From NCBI RefSeq assembly GCF_000348945.1, contig NZ_AOCK01000010.1, positions 124,001-188,000 of the forward strand: a stretch of 64,000 bases of DNA, written 5' to 3'. Below, piece by piece: positions 53,644 to 62,417 of this stretch. Position 1 is the first letter of the stretch. Every line of letters begins with the position of its first letter. This DNA comes from Paeniglutamicibacter gangotriensis Lz1y. GTDB taxonomy: Bacteria > Actinomycetota > Actinomycetes > Actinomycetales > Micrococcaceae. A program made the translations under genes and the position numbers. The notes beneath the pieces were generated by a model. The model was not told the origin of the DNA and made no database searches. It worked only from the letters and a program-made list of their open reading frames with translations.

Positions 53644-56600
53644 GCGTGCGGCTGGCTCCAGGGTTGTACGGGGTTGCCCATCCAGTAGCTCGACGGGGGA
53701 ACTGTTTCTCCGCGCATCACCAGCGACGACGGACCCACGGTGGCGCCTTCGGACAGCGAAGCTGCCGGCAGGATGACCCCGTGCGGGCCCATGGTGGATC
53801 CTGCGCAGAGTTCTACCGTATCAATGGCCATGACCCGGTCATGGAAAAGGTGTGTCTGGACAACGGTGCCGCGGTTGACGGTCGCAGAGTCTGCGAGGGT
53901 CACCAGGTCTGCCTCGGGCAGCCAGTAGCTTTCGCACCAGACCCCGTGACCGATCTTGGCGCCAAGCGCGCGCAGCCACCACACCAGGGCCGGTGAGCCG
54001 GCCGCCGAGTGGGCGAACCAGGGGGCACAGACCATCTCGATGAAGGTGTCTACGACCTCGTTGCGCCAGATGAATGAGCTCCACAGCGTGTGTTCGCCGG
54101 GGCGGATGGGCCCGACCAGCACCCACTTGGCCACCACGGCTGAGGTGGCCGCCACGGCACCTGCGGCGAGCATCACCGCACCGCTGAGCAGCCCCGCGAC
54201 CAGGTAGCCGTATTCGGTGGCCAAGGCATCGAGCAGCACCAGCACCAGTGCGGCGATCCCCACGCTGATGACCACGGGCACGAACCTGCATACCTCCCAG
54301 AGGGCGCGGGCCAGTTTCAGGTGCAGGGGAGGTGCGTAGGTGAGCGCGGAATCCGCGTCGACGGTGGTGCGGCGCAGACGCACCGGGGGGCTGCCCAGCC
54401 AGGAGGTCCCTGCCTTGGCCTTGGCGGGGGTGGCGGAGAGCACCGCGACCAGCCCGTTGCGCGGGACCCGGCGTCCGGCCCCGGCGATGCCGGAGTTGCC
54501 CAGGAAGGCGCGCTTGCCGATCTTGGCCCGGCCCACCTTCATCCAACCGCCGCCGAGTTCGTAGGTGGCGACCATAGTGTCATCTGCCAGGAAGGCCCCG
54601 GCGCCGATGGTGGTCATCTTGGGGATCAACAGCACCGTGGAGGCCTCGACGTTGCGTCCTACCTTCGCGCCGAGCAGGCGCAGCCAGACGGGGGTGAAAA
54701 GTGAGGCATAGAGGGGGAAGAGCAGGTCGCGGGCCATGTCCAGCAGGCGTTCGGTGGCCCAGACCTGCCAGCCGATGCGGCTGTCCACGCGGTGCCAGCC
54801 CTCCCGCAGGCCGATGCCCAGCAGCCGGGTGGCGCCAAGCACCAGCAGCATGTTCAGGACAAACCACGTCAGGGCCGCGACCGGTACAACATAGCTCAGG
54901 GCCAGCAGGGATTCGTGCAGAGACTCCTGGCCGCGCAGCAGGAAGAGGGCCACCAGCACCGCGCCCAGGATGGAGAGCAGGGGGAGGGTGCCAAGGGCGG
55001 TGGAGGCGATGGCGAAGAGTGCGTCGCGCAGCCGGCGGGAACGGATCGGAGCCTGTGGCCAGTCGGGTTTGGCCTTGCCGCTGCGTTCGGCCGGTGAGCC
55101 GGAGTAGGCGGAAAAGGCCGTGGTGGTGCCGGCTAGGGCGGAGCCCGGAGCCAGGACCACACCGTCGGAGACGACCGAACCGGGCATCAGGGTGCTGCGT
55201 GCCCCGACGCTGGCCTCGGCACCGATCTCGATGGCGCCCACGATGAGCCGGTCCCCGTCGATCCAGTAGCCGGTGAGGTCGACCTCGGGTTCGATGTTGG
55301 CCCCGCGGCCCACGGTGAGCAGGCCGGTGACCGGCGGAATCGTGTGCATTTGGACATCGTGGCCGATCTCGGCACCCAGCGCGCGGGCATAGTGCTGGAT
55401 CCAGTGCGCGCTGCCCAGCGAGACGGGATCAACCAGGTCCGCGATCTGCTGGGCCATCCACAGTCGCAGGTGCACCTTGCCCGAACGCGGATAGTTCCCG
55501 GGTTTCAGGCCACGCAGGAGCAGACGAGCGGCGAGAATCGACAGGGCCATGCGGCCGGGGGACGACACGAAGACGAGCCAGAGCCCGGCAACCGCCCACC
55601 AGGAGAGCCTCGGTGCCTCGGGGAACATGCCCAGGGCACCGAGCACGTTGTTGCCCGCCGCCAGGTACACGAGCCAGCGCATGCCCACCAGGATGAAGGT
55701 GGGGATGCCCATCAGGGTTTGGAAGACCTGGGCGCGCCGGGTGGTGCGCTCCACGACGCGTCTCTCCGGTTCGACATCCGAGCTGGTGCCCAGCGCCTCG
55801 AGCAGGGAACCGATGCGGGGGTGTGAATAGATCTCGCCCACGGTGACGGTGCGGTAGCGCACGCGCAGCGCGGAAACGAGTTGCGCTGCGGAGAGCGACC
55901 CGCCGCCGGATGCGAAGAAATCGGCTTCCAGGCTCGAGACCTCGAGGCCCAACACCCGCCTCCACTGCTCGATGACCCAGGCCGCGTCCTCGCTCAGCTC
56001 CGGCAGGACACCTGCCTCGGCGCTGGATGTGGCCCCGGGCAACGGCCACGGAAGGGCGTGGCGGTCCACTTTGCCGCTGGTCTTGGTCGGCAGGGTGTCC
56101 ACGATGGCCAGCAGCGGGATCAAGGCTGCCGGGAGCATCACGGCCAGCCGTTCGCGGGCCGCAGCGGTGTCGAAGGCCGGGTCGGCCGCCAGGTAGCCAA
56201 GCAGGATCTGGTTTCCCGCCGCAGTGGTCTTCACCGCGGCGGCGGCACCGGAGAGCCCGGGCAGCGACTGGAGTGCGGCATCGATTTCCCCCAGTTCGAT
56301 GCGGCGGCCGCCGAGTTTGACCTGTTCGTCCATCCGTCCCAGGAACACCAACCCCTCGGGGTCGGCCAGCACCAGGTCCCCGGAGCGGTAGGCCCGCTCC
56401 CAGCCGAGCGATTCAAACGGGGCGTACTTCTCGGCGTCCTTGTCCGCATCGAGATAGCGGCCCAGCCCGACTCCGCCGATGATCAGTTCCCCGCTCTGGC
56501 CGTCGGCGACGGGCAGCCCGGAGGCATCCACCACGGCCAGGTCCCAGCCAGCCAGCGGCAACCCGATGCGCACCGGGTCGGTGCCGTCCATCTGTGCCGC

Positions 56601-57680
56601 ACACGCCACGACGGTGGCCTCGGTGGGTCCGTAGGTGTTCCACAGTTCGCGCCCCGGCACGGCAAGGCGGGCGGCCAGCTCCGGTGGGCAGGCCTCACCA
56701 CCGAAGATCAACAGGCGCACGTTTTCTAGGGCTTCGGCTGGCCACAGGGCGGCGAGGGTGGGAACGGTGGAGACCACGGTGACCCCGCGGGTCACCAGCC
56801 AAGGACCCAGGTCCATGCCGGAGCGCACCAGCGCCCGCGGGGCCGGCACCAGGCAAGAGGAGTGGCGCCAGGCCAGCCACATTTCCTCACAGGAGGCATC
56901 AAAGGCCACCGAAAGTCCGGCCAGCACGCGGTCCTCCGGGCCCAGCGGTTCGGCTTGCAAAAAGATTCTGGCCTCGGCGTCGACAAATGCGGCCGCCGAG
57001 CGTTGGGTGATGGCCACACCCTTGGGGGTACCGGTGGAACCGGAGGTGAAGATGATCCAGGCGTCATCGCCCAGGGCCGCGTCCCGGGCTGGTTCCGGGT
57101 TCGGGGTGCTGCGTAAGGTAGTGATCTTGCCCTTGGCGCCGATGACCGCGGCGACCTTCGCTTCGGTGAAAACCAGTCGGGCCCGTTCCTCGGGGTCGTC
57201 GGCGTCAACCGGGACGTAGGCTGCACCGATCCTCATGGTGGCCAGGATGCCGATGTACAGATCGCGGGTTCCCGAGGGGATCCGGATGCCGATCCTGTCG
57301 CCCGCACCGAGCCCAGCCGAGCGCAGGCGGGAGGCGGTTTCCTCGACGGCTAGGAGCAGTTCCGCGTAGGTCAGTGAGCGCTCGCCGTCATCCAGGGCAG
57401 GGGCTTCGGGGTGGGCGGCGGCACTTGCCTGAAGGATGTCGATCAGGGTCCGGGGTTCCGGTGCCAGGTGGCTGCCGGGGTATTGCGGCAGGAACACGTC
57501 GGTCGTGGTTCCAAGAGCGGGGATGCTGGGAATCGATTCCACTGTGGCTTTCTTCGAAGTGGTGTCCGGCGTGGTCCTTGCGGGTTCGGCCGTGAACATG
57601 GAGCCCAACCATGATCCGGAGACACGCCACCAGGGCGCCCGCCACCGCTCGGCCGGGACGTACGCGCCAACATTAACCAT
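53640..57680 (-). CDS. Pls/PosA/Gh-type single-module NRPS (poly-amino-acid synthetase-like)
   Basis: A 1346-residue protein. Residues about 75-560 form an adenylation domain: IIFTSGSTGTPKGVAIT near 208, NTYGPTEATV, YRSGDLVLADPEGLVFLGR, and the A10 Lys in TKTSGKVDRHAL. A carrier domain follows with its phosphopantetheine Ser in FFASGGGSLSAAQL (near 592). From 660 on, about six membrane helices alternate with three soluble domains, at least two containing hexapeptide-repeat-like strands (IEIGAEASVGARSTLMPGSV). There is no condensation or thioesterase domain. This is the arrangement of epsilon-poly-lysine synthetase Pls. The start (ATG 57680, beside TTAACC-N6-GGTTAA) is uncertain. The product is unknown. 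Confidence 0.88.
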   Translation of the reverse strand: MVNVGAYVPAERWRAPWWRVSGSWLGSMFTAEPARTTPDTTSKKATVESIPSIPALGTTTDVFLPQYPGSHLAPEPRTLIDILQASAAAHPEAPALDDGERSLTYAELLLAVEETASRLRSAGLGAGDRIGIRIPSGTRDLYIGILATMRIGAAYVPVDADDPEERARLVFTEAKVAAVIGAKGKITTLRSTPNPEPARDAALGDDAWIIFTSGSTGTPKGVAITQRSAAAFVDAEARIFLQAEPLGPEDRVLAGLSVAFDASCEEMWLAWRHSSCLVPAPRALVRSGMDLGPWLVTRGVTVVSTVPTLAALWPAEALENVRLLIFGGEACPPELAARLAVPGRELWNTYGPTEATVVACAAQMDGTDPVRIGLPLAGWDLAVVDASGLPVADGQSGELIIGGVGLGRYLDADKDAEKYAPFESLGWERAYRSGDLVLADPEGLVFLGRMDEQVKLGGRRIELGEIDAALQSLPGLSGAAAAVKTTAAGNQILLGYLAADPAFDTAAARERLAVMLPAALIPLLAIVDTLPTKTSGKVDRHALPWPLPGATSSAEAGVLPELSEDAAWVIEQWRRVLGLEVSSLEADFFASGGGSLSAAQLVSALRVRYRTVTVGEIYSHPRIGSLLEALGTSSDVEPERRVVERTTRRAQVFQTLMGIPTFILVGMRWLVYLAAGNNVLGALGMFPEAPRLSWWAVAGLWLVFVSSPGRMALSILAARLLLRGLKPGNYPRSGKVHLRLWMAQQIADLVDPVSLGSAHWIQHYARALGAEIGHDVQMHTIPPVTGLLTVGRGANIEPEVDLTGYWIDGDRLIVGAIEIGAEASVGARSTLMPGSVVSDGVVLAPGSALAGTTTAFSAYSGSPAERSGKAKPDWPQAPIRSRRLRDALFAIASTALGTLPLLSILGAVLVALFLLRGQESLHESLLALSYVVPVAALTWFVLNMLLVLGATRLLGIGLREGWHRVDSRIGWQVWATERLLDMARDLLFPLYASLFTPVWLRLLGAKVGRNVEASTVLLIPKMTTIGAGAFLADDTMVATYELGGGWMKVGRAKIGKRAFLGNSGIAGAGRRVPRNGLVAVLSATPAKAKAGTSWLGSPPVRLRRTTVDADSALTYAPPLHLKLARALWEVCRFVPVVISVGIAALVLVLLDALATEYGYLVAGLLSGAVMLAAGAVAATSAVVAKWVLVGPIRPGEHTLWSSFIWRNEVVDTFIEMVCAPWFAHSAAGSPALVWWLRALGAKIGHGVWCESYWLPEADLVTLADSATVNRGTVVQTHLFHDRVMAIDTVELCAGSTMGPHGVILPAASLSEGATVGPSSLVMRGETVPPSSYWMGNPVQPWSQPHA

Positions 57681-57814
57681 GAAAGGTTAACGGGAGGTGT
57701 CCAAGGGGCCTGGATCACACCATTTCCGGAAACCCTATGTCACATGCGTGCCCGGCTCCGTGTGATGCGCCACGGGCCGCCGAGCGTGGATTGGCGGCAA
57801 CAGCGGTTCGGGTG

Positions 57815-58095
57815 GCGGTAGGGGGCTTTCGCGCTGCTGGCCGGCCCGGCCCTGTCCATCGGCACCGCGCTGGTCTCGGCACTTTTGCTCGGGTTCCTGG
57901 AGCGGCCGTGACGCCTTGGTCTCCTTGATGCGGGACCAGGCAGGTGCCGAGGCGGTCGGTGAGGTGCTCATCTCGGCCCTGGCTCCACTGTCGATCGTGG
58001 GGGCGATGACGCTGAGCCTGTATACCGGGCACCTGATGTTCTTCGCCACGGCGACCCGAATGCCCGCTTTGGTGACACATACGCGATACTCATCA
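57815..58095 (+). pseudogene. Remnant of a DUF418-like membrane protein
   Basis: Fragments in different frames read AFALLAGPALSIGTALVSAL then LERP-stop (57911), then EVLISALAPLSIVGAMTLSL, YTGHLMFFATATRMPAL, and in another frame GDTYAILIIVAM. The GAMTLSLYTGHL section resembles the conserved C-terminal helices of DUF418-type acyltransferase-like proteins. No start or full domain remains. The rest of the interval 57691-58285 holds the divergent promoters and a 23-codon frame (58168-58239) with no known match. Confidence 0.4.
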
Positions 58096-58285
58096 TCGTG
58101 GCTATGGAACCAGACGCCGCAGGCCGGACGCTGTACGATGATCGCCTGATAATGCCAAGGGCCTGACGATGCCCGATGTCCTGGCCTGGGACGAATTGCC
58201 CGAAGGTATCAAGAAACGCTGGCGCGGATACACCAACTGACCCCTCGGCACGCCCCGGGGGAGTAACCACGAGGAAGCACTGAAA

Positions 58286-59056
58286 ATGCGGATGACCACC
58301 GAAGATGGTCCCCAACCGACTACGAGCCTCCACGCCGGCCCCTGGTGGGCGGCCGCACCACTGGCCGATGCCGCGGCACACCCAGGCATCGGGCTGAATC
58401 CGCTCGAACGTGCCCGGGCGGGGGGATATATGCCAGGACGCCCGCGTGAGGATTTCACGGCGGGACGGATCCTGGTGCGGGTCTTGGCCGCCGAACTGTT
58501 GAACCGGGCCCTGCCGCGGCCCGGCTCAGGCAATGCCCAGGATCTGGAAATCACCCAGAACTGTCCCAGCTGTGCCTCGAGCGCGCATGGGACCCCCCGC
58601 CTGCACTTGCCACAGCGGGAAGAATCCTTTGCCCTGTCCTATGCCCGGAGTGCCGGCTGGCTGCTGGTCGGGTTGGCACCTGGCCCCGGGCGGCTGGGTC
58701 TCGATCTGGCGGAGCCGGCCGATGCCGCCTTTGCCACCGGGGAGGGGGACCTCTTGGAGGATTATGCCTATGCGCCGGCCGAACGTGAGCTGCTCTCAGC
58801 CATGTCTCCTGCCGCACGGCAGCAGACCCGGGCGCGGTGGTGGGCGCTGAAGGAAGCAGTGGCCAAGGCCTCCGGCGAGGGCCTGGCCGGGGAGGGCGGC
58901 ATCCCGGTGGTCGCCGGAGACCAACGCCATGGCCTCTTGCGTACTCCCGGCACCCGGGTCATCGAACTGTCCCCGGGCAACCCCGACGGGTTAGGTCATG
59001 TACTACCGGGCAACCTCTGCGGCGCGATGATCTGGGTCCCGGGCAGCAGCAACTAA
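58286..59056 (+). CDS. 4'-phosphopantetheinyl transferase, Sfp type
   Basis: A 256-residue enzyme that moves phosphopantetheine from CoA to carrier-protein serines. The magnesium-binding motif is GLDLAEP (near 139) and the second signature is ARWWALKEAVAKASGEGL (near 185-200, W-x-x-KEA). The N-terminal part includes GRPREDFTAGRILVRVLAAE, matching the Sfp 'R..F...R.l.R' pattern. Divergent from the NRPS gene by about 600 bases, it is the obvious activator of its carrier domain. ATG 58286 is used; the nearby ATG 58292 is an alternative. Confidence 0.88.
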   Translation: MRMTTEDGPQPTTSLHAGPWWAAAPLADAAAHPGIGLNPLERARAGGYMPGRPREDFTAGRILVRVLAAELLNRALPRPGSGNAQDLEITQNCPSCASSAHGTPRLHLPQREESFALSYARSAGWLLVGLAPGPGRLGLDLAEPADAAFATGEGDLLEDYAYAPAERELLSAMSPAARQQTRARWWALKEAVAKASGEGLAGEGGIPVVAGDQRHGLLRTPGTRVIELSPGNPDGLGHVLPGNLCGAMIWVPGSSN

Positions 59057-59069
59057 ATGGCCAAACACG

Positions 59070-59100
59070 AAGGGCGCTCGCCGAGGTGGCAAGCGCCCTT
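59070..59100. terminator. Bidirectional terminator between PPTase and ABC permease
   Basis: AAGGGCGCT (59070-59078) pairs with AGCGCCCTT (59092-59100), with GCC/GGC also pairing inside. It serves the convergent PPTase (+) and permease (-) genes. Confidence 0.8.
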
Positions 59101-59124
59101 CTCCAGGCTGTGCTGGTGCGCCGG

Positions 59125-60012
59125 CTACCCCTTGACCGAGCCGCTCATCAGCCCGCCGACAAAGTACTTGCCCAGCAGGATGTAGACGATCAGCGTCGGC
59201 ACCGAGGCGATCAGTGCACCGGCCATCGACGCGGCGTAGTCGGTGAGCTGGCCGCCGGCCAAAAAGCTCAGCGCAATGGTCACCGGTCCGTTGCGTCCCG
59301 AGGAGAAGAACGCGGCAAACAGGTAGTCATTCCAGGCGGAGGTGAACTGCCAGATCAATACGACCACGAAGCCAGGTGCGGAGACCGGGAAGATCACCGA
59401 GGCATAGGTGCGCAGGATTCCTGCCCCGTCCATGCGTGCGGCCTCGATGAGCTCGGAGGGCACCGACTCGTAGTAGTTGCGGAAGATCAGCGTACAGATC
59501 GGCAGCCCGTAAACGATGTGCAGCAGCATCAACGAGGGAACGCCCTGGGGCACGCCCAGGGTGCTCATCAGCTGGGTCAGCGGGATCATGACCGCCTGGT
59601 AGGGGATGAACATGCCAAAGAGGATCAGCGTGAACACCACATTGGCGCCCGGGAAGCGCCATTTGGAGAGCACATAGCCGTTGATCGAGCCCAGCGTGGC
59701 GGAGATGACCGCGGCGGGGATCACCAGGGCGAAGGTACGTCCCAGCGCGGGGGCCAGCGTGGTCCAGGCCTTGGACCAGCCGGCGGTTTCCCAGGTGGTG
59801 GGCAGGAACCAGGCGCGTGAGGGATCGGCGTCGGAGCTGCCCTTGAAGCTGGTGATGAATAGGACGTAGGCGGGGATCAGCACCACCACCACAAAGAACA
59901 GCAGCAGCACGTACTTCAGGGTCCGGTTGATGCGGCGGCGCCCGGGGTTTGGTGCCCCGGCGGCGCCGGGTGCCGCCGGGGCTGCGGAACGATCAAGGGT
60001 TGAGGTAGCCAT
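59125..60012 (-). CDS. Carbohydrate ABC transporter permease (MalG type)
   Basis: A 295-residue inner-membrane subunit with six predicted helices and the ATPase-docking EAA loop, seen as LIEAARMDGAGILRTYASVI. The start has a Pro/Ala/Gly-rich segment. It belongs to the carbohydrate uptake transporter-1 family. Its ATG (60012) shares a base with the upstream permease stop, indicating coupled translation. No ATPase gene is in this cluster; actinobacterial transporters of this type often share the common MsiK ATPase encoded elsewhere. Confidence 0.9.
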   Translation of the reverse strand: MATSTLDRSAAPAAPGAAGAPNPGRRRINRTLKYVLLLFFVVVVLIPAYVLFITSFKGSSDADPSRAWFLPTTWETAGWSKAWTTLAPALGRTFALVIPAAVISATLGSINGYVLSKWRFPGANVVFTLILFGMFIPYQAVMIPLTQLMSTLGVPQGVPSLMLLHIVYGLPICTLIFRNYYESVPSELIEAARMDGAGILRTYASVIFPVSAPGFVVVLIWQFTSAWNDYLFAAFFSSGRNGPVTIALSFLAGGQLTDYAASMAGALIASVPTLIVYILLGKYFVGGLMSGSVKG

Positions 60013-60917
60013 CAGCGCTTCTCCGCTCGCGAGGTGTACATGAGGTAGGGAATGACCACGATGGCGACCAGCACCAGCAGGATCATGCCGATTGCCGCGG
60101 CATCGGCGTAGTCGCTGCCGATGTACTTAACCCACATCATGGTCGCGGGGACCTGGACATCGTAGGTGTTGGCGTCCGGGACGATGGCGCGGATCAAGTC
60201 GAAGAGCTTCAGCGACATGTGTCCGATGATGATCACCGCGGAGAGCATCACGGGGTTCAGCTGCGGGAAGATCACATGGCGGTAGAGCTTCCATTCGCTG
60301 CACCCGTCGATGCGTGCGGCCTCGCGTAGTTCCTCGGGGATGCCGCGGAAGCCGGCCAAGAACAGGGCCATGACATAGCCCGAGAGCTGCCAGATGGCCG
60401 GCACCGCGATGGCCGCGATGCCCCAGGTGGGATTCGACCACCAGTCGTTTTGCAAGAAGCCCAGGCCCACGGAGTCCAGCAGCCGGTTCAGTCCGGTGGT
60501 GCGTTCCCCGCCGGGCTGGTCGGTCTGCAGGGAGGAGAGCAGCCAGCGCCACACCACACCCGAGGCGATGAAGGAGACCGCCATCGGGAACAAGTAGACG
60601 GCCCGGAAGAAGCCCTCGCCCTTGGCAGGCTTGTCCAGGATCCAGGCCCAGAGGAAGCCGAAGATCAGGGTGCCGCCCAAAAAGACGATGGTGAGGATCA
60701 AAAGGTTCCACAGCGAGTGCTGGAAGTTCGGATCGGCCAGCAGATTGGTGTAGTTATCGAAGCCGACGTATTTGTCGCTTGGCTTGGCCGTGTGCTGGTT
60801 GGTCAGGCTGACCCGGAAGTTTTCGATGATGAGCCAGTAGACGAACACGCCGACCAGGATGATGGTGGGTGCCAGGAGCAAGAGCCCGGGCCCCCAGTGT
60901 TTGACGCGCTTAAGCAT
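60012..60917 (-). CDS. Carbohydrate ABC transporter permease (MalF type)
   Basis: A 301-residue permease with six membrane helices. The EAA loop reads ELREAARIDGCSEWKLYRHV. The N-terminus starts MLKRVKHWGPGLLLLAPT, normal for the family. It forms the channel together with the MalG-type protein and takes substrate from the upstream binding protein. An intergenic hairpin at 60957-60997 lies between it and the binding-protein gene. Confidence 0.92.
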   Translation of the reverse strand: MLKRVKHWGPGLLLLAPTIILVGVFVYWLIIENFRVSLTNQHTAKPSDKYVGFDNYTNLLADPNFQHSLWNLLILTIVFLGGTLIFGFLWAWILDKPAKGEGFFRAVYLFPMAVSFIASGVVWRWLLSSLQTDQPGGERTTGLNRLLDSVGLGFLQNDWWSNPTWGIAAIAVPAIWQLSGYVMALFLAGFRGIPEELREAARIDGCSEWKLYRHVIFPQLNPVMLSAVIIIGHMSLKLFDLIRAIVPDANTYDVQVPATMMWVKYIGSDYADAAAIGMILLVLVAIVVIPYLMYTSRAEKR

Positions 60918-60956
60918 GGGGTTTCCTCCTTGGGAGAAATCGGCGCCTCATGAAAG

Positions 60957-60997
60957 TGGGGGCGGTCACCGGCACGTTGGCCGCTACCGCCCCCACC
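60957..60997 (-). terminator. Intercistronic hairpin between binding protein and permeases
   Basis: GTGGGGGCGGT (60957-60967) pairs exactly with ACCGCCCCCAC (60987-60997). Such hairpins between binding-protein and permease genes often give partial termination or stabilise the upstream mRNA, so more binding protein is made. Confidence 0.75.
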
Positions 60998-61012
60998 TGC
61001 GTTCGGGTGTGG

Positions 61013-62305
61013 TTACTCGGCGAACTTCTCGGCGGTTGCGCCGGCGGATTCCTGCAGGGTTGCGACGTTTCCGTCGCCACCGAACTTGCTCACCGCGGTG
61101 CTCAGCTCGTTGAGCCAAGCCACCGGCACTGCTGCGCCGTGGGCCAGGGAGGAAACGATCTGGTCCTTGGAGAAGTCGTCGATGGCGCTCTTCTGGTACT
61201 CGGAGAAGTCGTCGGTCTTGGCGGTGGTGTTCGCCGGGATCGAGCCCTTGACCTTGTTGAATGCGGTCTGGCCCTCGGCCGAACCGATGGTGGTCAACCA
61301 GGCCTTGGCTCCGGCCGGGTTGGGTGCGCCCACCGGCAGGGTGAAGGAGTCGGCCAGGAAGTTGAAGACCCCTGCTGTTCCCGGCATCGGGAAGTAGGTG
61401 TAGTCGGTGCCGGCCTTGTCGCCGTCGAGCGTGAACTTGGCCTCGGCCCAGTCACCCATGAGGTTGTAGGCCGCTGCCCCGTCCTGGACCAGCTGTGTTG
61501 CCGGGGCCCAGTCGCTGAGCGAATCGCGGTCGGAGTTGGTGTAGCTCAGGACCGTCTTGTAGGACTCGATGGCCTTGGTGACATCCTCGCCCTTCCAATC
61601 CGTTGCTCCGTCCCAGAGACCGTTGTATCCATCGACGCCGAGGCTGGCGAGCAGAACATTTTCAAAGAGCTGGACCTGGGTCCAGGAGCCGGCGACGGCC
61701 AAGGGGGTTTTGCCCGACTTTTTGACCTTTTCTAGATCGGCGATCCATGCGTCCAAGTCCTCGGCGGGCTTCTCCGGGTCGATGCCCGCGTCTTTGAGTA
61801 CATCGACGTTGGCCCACACGACGTTGGAGCGGTGAATGTTGGAGGGGACCGAGTAGATCTTGCCATCAACGGTGAGTCGATCGATGAGATCGGCCGGGAA
61901 CTGGGAGGTCAAGTCGTTTTCTTCGTAGAAACCGGTGAGGTCTTCGAGCTGGTCGGCATCGATGTAGTCCTGCAGCTCGGCACCGGCATGCGCCTGGAAC
62001 GAATCCGGAGGGGTGCCGGCCTTGAGCTGTGCGGCAAGCACGCTCTTGGCCTGGGATCCTGCGCCACCGGCCACGGCCAGGTTGTCGAAGGTGAGGTCCG
62101 GATAGTCGGTCTTGAAGACATCGACCAGTGCGTCGAGGCCTGCCTTCTCGGATCCGTCGGCCCACCAGGTGAACACACCGACGCTGCCGGTGGCTTCGCT
62201 GGCCGGTGCAGCGGTGTCGGCCGAGTTGTCCCCGGATCCACCGCACCCGGTAAGTGCGAGCCCCAGGGTCGCGGCCGCTGCTAGCAGCTTGAAACTACGG
62301 CGCAT
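61013..62305 (-). CDS. Sugar-binding lipoprotein of an ABC importer (glucose/mannose-like)
   Basis: A 430-residue secreted lipoprotein. The signal ends in lipobox LALTGCGG. The mature part shows VFTWWADGSEKAGLDALVDV and SVPSNIHRSNVVW, which resemble glucose/galactose/mannose-binding proteins of Thermus and the Pseudomonas GtsA type. It delivers sugar to the two downstream permeases. ATG 62305 gives a standard signal peptide. It is probably repressed by the adjacent ROK protein through TGAACGCAAA-type sites upstream (62403-62412). Confidence 0.88.
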   Translation of the reverse strand: MRRSFKLLAAAATLGLALTGCGGSGDNSADTAAPASEATGSVGVFTWWADGSEKAGLDALVDVFKTDYPDLTFDNLAVAGGAGSQAKSVLAAQLKAGTPPDSFQAHAGAELQDYIDADQLEDLTGFYEENDLTSQFPADLIDRLTVDGKIYSVPSNIHRSNVVWANVDVLKDAGIDPEKPAEDLDAWIADLEKVKKSGKTPLAVAGSWTQVQLFENVLLASLGVDGYNGLWDGATDWKGEDVTKAIESYKTVLSYTNSDRDSLSDWAPATQLVQDGAAAYNLMGDWAEAKFTLDGDKAGTDYTYFPMPGTAGVFNFLADSFTLPVGAPNPAGAKAWLTTIGSAEGQTAFNKVKGSIPANTTAKTDDFSEYQKSAIDDFSKDQIVSSLAHGAAVPVAWLNELSTAVSKFGGDGNVATLQESAGATAEKFAE

Positions 62306-62402
62306 GTCTTACTCCTCGTGTTGTTTGAAAATGTGAGAAATTGTCGAAATGTGTTTCAGTATCACCCAATAGTTACCTGCGCCACACCTTGGCGTCAACT
62401 AC

Positions 62403-62412
62403 TGAACGCAAA
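62403..62412. promoter_or_regulatory. Candidate ROK operator before the binding-protein gene
   Basis: TGAACGCAAA, immediately followed by GTTCA, occurs between the ROK stop and the binding-protein start. The same decamer recurs upstream of the ROK gene. Confidence 0.45.
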
Positions 62413-62417
62413 GTTCA

